NCBI GenBank assembly: GCA_030037875.1
Contig: JASHPV010000039.1
Coordinates: forward strand, 1 to 5,427
Source: Thermoplasmata archaeon
Lineage (GTDB): Archaea > Thermoplasmatota > Thermoplasmata > Lutacidiplasmatales > UBA184
DNA length: 5,427 nt
Reading direction: 5' to 3'
The translations under genes were made by a program, and so were the position numbers. This document shows, in pieces, positions 1 through 3,790 of this stretch. Each line of letters opens with the position of its first letter. Within the stretch, counting starts at the first letter, position 1. The notes under the pieces are model-generated. The model was not told the DNA's origin, did not search any database, and worked only from the letters and a program-made list of their open reading frames with translations.

Positions 1-147
1 GCGCAGGATGTTCATGATCTCGAGCCGGATCTCGACCACCGAACCGTCCTTCAGCTTGAGCCGGAGCTTCCCGTCGCCCGCGATGACCGTGTAGTCGACG
101 ATCTCCGCGTTGGACAGGTCCGCGGGCTGGCCCGGCGGGCCCATCAT
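1..147 (-). CDS. Unidentified protein, N-terminal 49 residues (3' end cut by window edge)
   Basis: I do not recognise this gene. The minus-strand frame opens with ATG at 147-145 and stays open for 49 codons to the window edge, so the C-terminus is missing. Its ATG overlaps the rpl11 stop codon in an ATGA arrangement, which points to translational coupling and the same mRNA; a second ATG follows immediately. A GGGGTGG stretch at 157-151 could act as a weak ribosome binding site. The first 13 residues are Gly/Pro-rich. After that comes an alternating charged/hydrophobic pattern (KLRLKLKDGSVVEIRLEIM, about residues 27-45), which predicts a beta-hairpin or small beta-barrel start. In many euryarchaea L1 follows L11, but this N-terminus does not look like L1. 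The frame is believable because of the coupling and codon use, but the function is open. Confidence 0.7.
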   Translation of the reverse strand, partial: MMGPPGQPADLSNAEIVDYTVIAGDGKLRLKLKDGSVVEIRLEIMNILR

Positions 148-611
148 CGGCCACCCCGGGCGGCGAGACGGCTTGCGAGGAGCGTGCGCGGGTCCTCCCC
201 GTCGACCGTGATGCCCATCGAGACGGCGGTCCCGAGGACCTGATTGATCCGCTCCTCCACGGAACGGCCCTGAAGGTCCTCCCCCTTCGACTCCGCGATC
301 TGCTTCACCGCGTCCAGCGAGACGTCGCCGACCACGTCGGTCTTCGACTTGCCGGAGCCCTTCTCCTTCCCGGCCTCCTTGAGCAGGAGCGCGGCAGTCG
401 GGGGACGCCCGACCTCGAGCGTGAACGACCGGGTGCTGGCATCGACCTTGACGAGGACCGGGACCTTCATCCCCGCGAACTGCTTCGTCTTCTCGTTGAT
501 CTGGGTCACGACCTGGCCCACGTTGACGCCGAGCGGACCCAGCGCCGCGCCGAGCGCGGCGCCCGCCGCGGCCTTGCCGCCCTCCACGAGAACGCTGACC
601 TCAGGCGCCAC
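144..611 (-). CDS. rpl11: Large ribosomal subunit protein L11 (uL11), archaeal type
   Basis: L11 sits at the base of the ribosomal stalk and binds the GTPase-centre region of 23S rRNA, where elongation factors act. The 155-residue length is normal for archaea. The N-terminal domain (about 1-70) carries GPLGVN at 25-30, the INEKTKQFAGMKVPV stretch at 38-52 and the RPPTAALLLKEAG motif at 69-81. The RNA-binding C-terminal domain (about 85-145) contains VVGDVSLDAVKQIA and the conserved VLGTAVSMGITVDGEDPR at 125-142. The start is GTG at 611, chosen because the L11 pattern begins right there (APEVSVLVEGGK) and a GGGGGAG motif lies 8 nt upstream. The gene overlaps the 3' end of spt5 by 11 nt and its stop overlaps the next start, so it is translationally coupled on both sides. 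Odd point: the prolines normally found around residues 16-22 are all alanine. Confidence 0.96.
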   Translation of the reverse strand: MAPEVSVLVEGGKAAAGAALGAALGPLGVNVGQVVTQINEKTKQFAGMKVPVLVKVDASTRSFTLEVGRPPTAALLLKEAGKEKGSGKSKTDVVGDVSLDAVKQIAESKGEDLQGRSVEERINQVLGTAVSMGITVDGEDPRTLLASRLAARGGR

Positions 612-1599
612 TCTTGCCGCTCCCCCGCTCCAGCATGCGGACGTGGTCGCCCCGGACGGTCACCGGAATCGGCACGACGGCCTCGATGAGCTCCACCGTG
701 ATCTGCTCCTTCCCTTGGTCGATCTTCTTGACCCGGGCCTTCTCGCCCTTGAACGGTCCCGCGATGAGTTCCACGATCGCGCCCTCGACGAAGCCCTCGA
801 CGGTGATCTTGGGCACGAGCAGCGGCTCGACCTCCTTCAACGTCGTCTCCCCGGCGACGAGCCCTCGGGCCTTGCGGATGCCGCGGAGCATCTCGCGCAC
901 GCTCTCGAAGCTCATCCCTTCGGCGAAGACGTAACCACGCAACGCCGCGGGGACCAGGATGGCGAACAGGACGTCCGGTTTCTCCTCCGCCCGGGTCAGC
1001 AGCGAGTCGGCCACTTCGCGCTCGTATCCGCGCGAGGTCTTGATCGCCAGGAGGGACTGCCGCGCCGTCCAGGTCAACGTCAGCTTCGCCGGCGCGACCG
1101 AGGTGTTCTCGAGCCGGGCCGTGAGGCGCACCTCGAGCCGGTCCCCGTACCGGACGCCCACCGGGGCCGAGACCTCGTAGGTGAGCGGGACCGGGATGTT
1201 CGGCTTGAGAGACAGCTCGGCGTTCGTGCGCCGGGCCACCAGCTCGACGAACTGCTTCTTGCCCGGGAGCATCCAGGAGACGGGCCATTCGGCGCCTTCC
1301 CCCGGGTAGGTCGAGGTGTACGCGACTTCCGTGCTCAGATGGAGCGTCGCTTCCTCGGGATGGACGCTTTTGATGACCACGGAGACGTCGGTGACCGTGC
1401 CCGCGGTGACCTCGCGGCTCTTCTCATCCGCGACGTCGAGCGTCAGCACCCCCGTCTGCAACACCGGAGCGGTCGTCGCCCCGGGAGCCGGCGGGGTGGG
1501 CAGGAGCGTCTTCGCCACCGGAGCTTTCGGCGCCGTGGGCGAGGGAGTCTCCTCGCCGCCCAGTAGGCCGATGCCTTCGTCGGGGGGAGTGCCTTCCAT
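601..1599 (-). CDS. spt5: Transcription elongation factor Spt5 (NusG family) with an extra N-terminal domain
   Basis: Spt5 binds the RNA polymerase clamp, usually with Spt4, and raises processivity. The core is clear. An NGN domain occupies about residues 183-262 (AIKTSRGYEREVADSLL, then ILVPAALRGYVFAE and the RGIRKARGLVAGE segment). A single KOW domain follows at about 268-323 (VEGAIVELIAGPFKGEKARVKKI). Archaeal Spt5 proteins are usually about 150 residues, whereas this frame has 332. The extra part is a short acidic N-terminus, a Pro/Ala/Thr-rich linker at about 18-46, and a beta-rich region at about 47-180 of Ig-like appearance. The ATG at 1599 is preceded by a GAGGGAG ribosome binding site (1609-1603) overlapping the secE stop. 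No good start with a ribosome binding site is visible near residue 180, so the extension seems genuinely fused. The gene lies between secE and rpl11, the classical setting. Core identity is certain; the role of the extension is unknown. Confidence 0.95.
   Translation of the reverse strand: MEGTPPDEGIGLLGGEETPSPTAPKAPVAKTLLPTPPAPGATTAPVLQTGVLTLDVADEKSREVTAGTVTDVSVVIKSVHPEEATLHLSTEVAYTSTYPGEGAEWPVSWMLPGKKQFVELVARRTNAELSLKPNIPVPLTYEVSAPVGVRYGDRLEVRLTARLENTSVAPAKLTLTWTARQSLLAIKTSRGYEREVADSLLTRAEEKPDVLFAILVPAALRGYVFAEGMSFESVREMLRGIRKARGLVAGETTLKEVEPLLVPKITVEGFVEGAIVELIAGPFKGEKARVKKIDQGKEQITVELIEAVVPIPVTVRGDHVRMLERGSGKSGA
620..626 (-). promoter_or_regulatory. Ribosome binding site deciding the rpl11 GTG start
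   Basis: On the minus strand GGGGGAG ends 8 nt before the GTG at 611, inside the last codons of spt5. No ATG is available near the start of the L11 homology, so this purine block supports GTG as the initiation codon. It is an imperfect Shine-Dalgarno match. Confidence 0.5.
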
Positions 1600-1602
1600 G
1601 CT

Positions 1603-1609
1603 CTCCCTC
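1603..1609 (-). promoter_or_regulatory. Ribosome binding site of spt5, overlapping the secE stop
   Basis: GAGGGAG reads 1609-1603 on the minus strand, just before ATG 1599, and shares bases with the secE TGA stop (1610-1608). It supports translation of the long Spt5 form starting at 1599 and coupling to secE. Confidence 0.65.
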
Positions 1610-1856
1610 AGAGACCGGCCGCCGTCAGCTGCCCCCAGAGCCAGGGTCCGGCCTGGGAGAAGAAGATGTACAGCAGGAAACCGACGGTGCCGATGATCAC
1701 CGCACCGATCGCGGTGATCTCGAGCACGCGCACGTACTCGTCGACCTCGGGCTTGCGGGCCATCCGGAGGATCCGGCCGTACCGGCCGTGGCCGACCTGC
1801 CGGAGTCGGCCGTCGAACTGATCCTGCACGCGCTTCGCGCGGTCGAGGAACGCCAT
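1608..1856 (-). CDS. secE: Protein translocase subunit SecE (Sec61-gamma)
   Basis: SecE clamps the two halves of the SecY channel and is essential for protein export across the cytoplasmic membrane. The 82-residue protein has the expected layout: an amphipathic, basic N-terminal helix (about 1-33), the family motif RKPEVDEYVRVLEITAIG around 34-51, and one transmembrane helix at about 45-66 (ITAIGAVIIGTVGFLLYIFF), followed by a short C-terminal tail. The N-terminal region is somewhat longer than in the shortest archaeal SecE proteins, which are about 55-65 residues. The ATG at 1856 is the first start after the ftsZ stop, 9 nt away, with only a weak AGGT upstream. The spt5 start lies 8 nt beyond the secE stop. 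The position between ftsZ and spt5 matches the conserved euryarchaeal order and supports the call. Confidence 0.93.
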   Translation of the reverse strand: MAFLDRAKRVQDQFDGRLRQVGHGRYGRILRMARKPEVDEYVRVLEITAIGAVIIGTVGFLLYIFFSQAGPWLWGQLTAAGL

Positions 1857-1865
1857 TGTACCTGC

Positions 1866-2990
1866 TTACCGAACCAAGTCGAGCTCAGGGCCCTGCTTCC
1901 GGGCTCCCGGCGCGCCGCTCGGCTGGCCCCCGAGAATCTGGGGGGATTTAACGCCGGTGACCACCAGCATGACGCGGATCGTGTTCTGCATCGTCGGGTC
2001 GACCGCCGCGCCCCAGATGATTCGGGCCGTGGGCGAGACGGCCTTCTGTACGACCTCGGCCGCCTTCTGGGCCTCGCTGACGGTCATGTCCGGCCCGCCC
2101 GTGACATTGATGAGCGCGCCCGTGGCGCCGCCGATGTCCACCTTGAGGAGCGGCGAGTTGATCGCCTCTAGGACGGCGTCCTCGGCCCGGTTCTCGCTCT
2201 CCGACTCGCCGATGCCGATGAGGGCCACCCCGCCGCCCTTCATGATCGTCCGGAGGTCGTTGAAGTCCAGGTTCACCAGGCCGGGGCGTGTGATGATCTC
2301 CGTGATGCCGCGAATCGAGCGGGCGAGAACGGAGTCGGCCACCTTGAAGGCGGTCTGGATCGGGAGACGCGGAACGAGTTCCAGGAGCCGGTCGTTCGGG
2401 ATCGTGATCACCGTGTCGATCGATTGGCGGAGCTTCTCGAGACCCCACGCGGCGTTCTCCCCCCGTACGAGTCCCTCGCTGGCGAACGGGAGCGTGCAGA
2501 CGGCGATCGTCAGCGCATCCCCGCCGTTGCTCTCTTTGGCGAGCTGTGCGACCACGCCGGCCGACCCGGTCCCGGTGCCGCCACCCAAACCCAGCGTGAT
2601 GAACACCATGTCCGAGTCCTTGAGCGCCTTCTTGATCTCATCTTCCGCCTCGCGCGCCGCCTGTTCGCCGACCTGGGGGATCGCGCCGGCGCCGAGGCCG
2701 CGCGTCAGCCGGCGGCCCAGGAGGATCTTCTTCGGCGCATGGATCGCAAGGAGATGCTGCGCATCTGTGTTGCACGCCACCATCTCCGCGCCGGCCAGAC
2801 CCTCTTCGGAGAGCCGGTTGATGGTGTTGCAGCCGCCGCCGCCGCAGCCGACGACCTTGATGTTGGTCTTGAGGGAGGCGAGAACGGCCTCGAGCTCAGC
2901 GTCGTCGCTCGTGGGCGGAGGAGGGCTCGCCGGGCCTGATTTCTTGTCCCCGGGCAAGTGCGCGAGTATCTCTTGGGCCAATGGACGCAT
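1866..2990 (-). CDS. ftsZ: Cell division GTPase FtsZ (archaeal FtsZ1 type)
   Basis: FtsZ is a tubulin-like GTPase that polymerises into the division ring at the inner membrane face. Visible motifs are the nucleotide-binding VVGCGGGG at 46-53, CNTDAQ at 73-78, the tubulin signature GGGTGTGS at 136-143, and the T7 catalytic loop NLDFNDL at 240-246 with Asp242 and Asp245. GATGALINVTGGPD (288-301) and VMLVVTGVKSPQI (340-352) close the C-terminal domain. The sequence follows archaeal FtsZ1 (ITLGLGGGTGTGS, FKVADSVLARSIRGITEIITRPGLVNLDF). The 374-residue length is normal. The N-terminal 40 residues include a PPPP linker before the GTPase core. The C-terminus is a short Gly/Pro-rich tail ending PELDLVR, a plausible peptide for a membrane-anchor partner such as SepF (inference). 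The ATG at 2990 has GAGG at 3004-3001. It is the first gene of the minus-strand unit. Confidence 0.97.
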   Translation of the reverse strand: MRPLAQEILAHLPGDKKSGPASPPPPTSDDAELEAVLASLKTNIKVVGCGGGGCNTINRLSEEGLAGAEMVACNTDAQHLLAIHAPKKILLGRRLTRGLGAGAIPQVGEQAAREAEDEIKKALKDSDMVFITLGLGGGTGTGSAGVVAQLAKESNGGDALTIAVCTLPFASEGLVRGENAAWGLEKLRQSIDTVITIPNDRLLELVPRLPIQTAFKVADSVLARSIRGITEIITRPGLVNLDFNDLRTIMKGGGVALIGIGESESENRAEDAVLEAINSPLLKVDIGGATGALINVTGGPDMTVSEAQKAAEVVQKAVSPTARIIWGAAVDPTMQNTIRVMLVVTGVKSPQILGGQPSGAPGARKQGPELDLVR

Positions 2991-3000
2991 GTTGAGCGTT

Positions 3001-3004
3001 CCTC
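3001..3004 (-). promoter_or_regulatory. Possible ribosome binding site of ftsZ in a very short leader
   Basis: GAGG reads 3004-3001 on the minus strand, 10 nt before ATG 2990. A TATA box at 3034-3027 would start transcription roughly at 3004 (about 26 nt from the box centre), so the leader would be about 14 nt and this site would sit at its very 5' end. Whether it works is uncertain. Confidence 0.35.
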
Positions 3005-3026
3005 GGCGGAGAGAGCATGCGCGCGG

Positions 3027-3034
3027 TTATAAAG
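3027..3034. promoter_or_regulatory. TATA box, probably shared by divergent ftsZ and mptE
   Basis: TTATAAAG on the plus strand (CTTTATAA on the minus) is the only AT-rich element in the 71 nt between the ftsZ start (2990) and the mptE GTG (3062); everything around it is GC-rich. Its core TTATAA is palindromic. Using the archaeal TATA-to-start distance of about 25-27 nt from the box centre, transcription would begin near 3056-3058 on the plus strand, just before the GTG at 3062, and near 3004 on the minus strand, giving a leader of about 14 nt for ftsZ. A purine-rich BRE is not obvious on either side, so direction cannot be decided from sequence. The position relative to both genes fits a bidirectional promoter. 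Confidence 0.6.
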
Positions 3035-3052
3035 GGTCATGCTTCCATCAAC

Positions 3053-3056
3053 GGAG
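3053..3056 (+). promoter_or_regulatory. Possible ribosome binding site deciding the mptE GTG start
   Basis: GGAG lies 5 nt before the GTG at 3062. It favours this GTG over the upstream in-frame ATG at 3017. If transcription starts near 3056 the site would be at or beyond the mRNA end, so the message may instead be nearly leaderless; both readings keep GTG 3062 as start. Confidence 0.4.
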
Positions 3057-3061
3057 AAACC

Positions 3062-3790
3062 GTGCGCTATCGACAGTGGGCGCCCGAGTACGAGCGGATT
3101 CAGGCGGAATTCGGGTTCTCCTTCGACAGAGAAGTGGCCGCCTCCGAGCGACTGGTCTCGCTGCTCCCGAAGCCCGCGCTAGAACGGGCCGAGCAGCGGA
3201 TCCGGGCCCGCGTTCGAGGACGGGACACGATCGTGGTGGGACTGGCCCCCCGTTCCGGAGCGCCACCGGTCTGGATGCTGCCCCGCGCCGAAGTGCCTCC
3301 CGCGTTGGTCGTGGCCGACGGCGCGACGGAGCGTTGCCTCGCCGGTGGGCTGGTGCCGGACGTGGTCGTCACAGACCTCGACGGTCCGATCCCCAGCGAG
3401 GTGACCGCCAATGTGAGAGGATCGCTCGTGTTGATCCACGCCCATGGGGACAACGTACCGGCTCTCGAGCGCTGGGTTCCCGAGTTCCCCGGCGAGCTGG
3501 CCGGCTCCTGGGCCGGGCCGCCGGAACGGGGCCTGGTGGATTTCGGGGGCTTTACCGATGGGGACCGGGCGGCGTATCTCGCGGAGTACGTCGGGGCACC
3601 CCGTATCCTGCTCTTCGGGTTCGATTTCCACCATGTCGACCCTGGTGACCCATCGCCGGAAGTCAAAGGCCGGAAGCTGGCCGCCGCCCGGCGGGCCCTC
3701 GACCTTCTGGCTCGGGAAGGACGATCCCGCATCGAGCTCTGGGCGTCGGACGGTACGCTTTCGCCCTACGTGCCCCAGTCCACCCAATAG
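3062..3790 (+). CDS. mptE: 6-hydroxymethyl-7,8-dihydropterin pyrophosphokinase MptE (DUF115 family)
   Basis: MptE transfers diphosphate from ATP to 6-hydroxymethyl-7,8-dihydropterin, replacing bacterial FolK in archaeal tetrahydromethanopterin or folate synthesis; it is cytosolic. Counting from the GTG at 3062 (242 residues), the family pattern is clear. The N-terminal helix has WAPEYERIQAEFGFSFDREVAAS, the core starts with TIVVGLAP, and VVADGATERCL...PDVVVTDLDG (about 84-108) is the acidic metal/nucleotide site with Asp86, Asp105 and Asp107. HAHGDN (126-131), FGGFTDGDRA (161-170) and LFGFDF (184-189) follow, then the VKGRKL segment near 202. The open frame extends back to an ATG at 3017, but those 15 extra residues do not look like MptE and they span the TATA box, so I prefer the GTG. 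The 3' end overlaps the convergent membrane protein gene by 25 bp. Length and motifs are normal for the family. Confidence 0.9.
   Translation: MRYRQWAPEYERIQAEFGFSFDREVAASERLVSLLPKPALERAEQRIRARVRGRDTIVVGLAPRSGAPPVWMLPRAEVPPALVVADGATERCLAGGLVPDVVVTDLDGPIPSEVTANVRGSLVLIHAHGDNVPALERWVPEFPGELAGSWAGPPERGLVDFGGFTDGDRAAYLAEYVGAPRILLFGFDFHHVDPGDPSPEVKGRKLAAARRALDLLAREGRSRIELWASDGTLSPYVPQSTQ

Noticed and set aside
1060..1110. Possibility that Spt5 is two genes, with the NGN-KOW part starting internally near a TTG codon at about residue 176
   Set aside because: No ribosome binding site or ATG/GTG is well placed there, and the frame runs unbroken from a strong upstream site, so a single fused gene is more likely.
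506..1288. Minus-strand open frame of 260 codons inside spt5 and rpl11 in another frame
   Set aside because: It is Arg/Gly/Ala-rich, out of frame with the clear NGN, KOW and L11 coding sequence.
349..1566. Long plus-strand open frame of 405 codons opposite rpl11 and spt5
   Set aside because: It is Arg/Asp/Gly-rich with no recognisable domain and lies antisense to two firmly identified genes; GC-rich codon use opens such frames by chance.
3015..3026. GCATGC palindrome and GCGCGC run next to the TATA box, considered as an operator
   Set aside because: It is very short and expected by chance in GC-rich DNA; no second copy or spaced dyad supports a regulator site.
1957..3648. Plus-strand open frame of 563 codons spanning antisense ftsZ, the promoter gap and an alternative frame of mptE
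   Set aside because: It crosses the intergenic gap and overlaps two real genes in wrong frames; the translated product is low-complexity Arg/Ser/Pro-rich. It is a shadow despite being longer than any complete real gene here.
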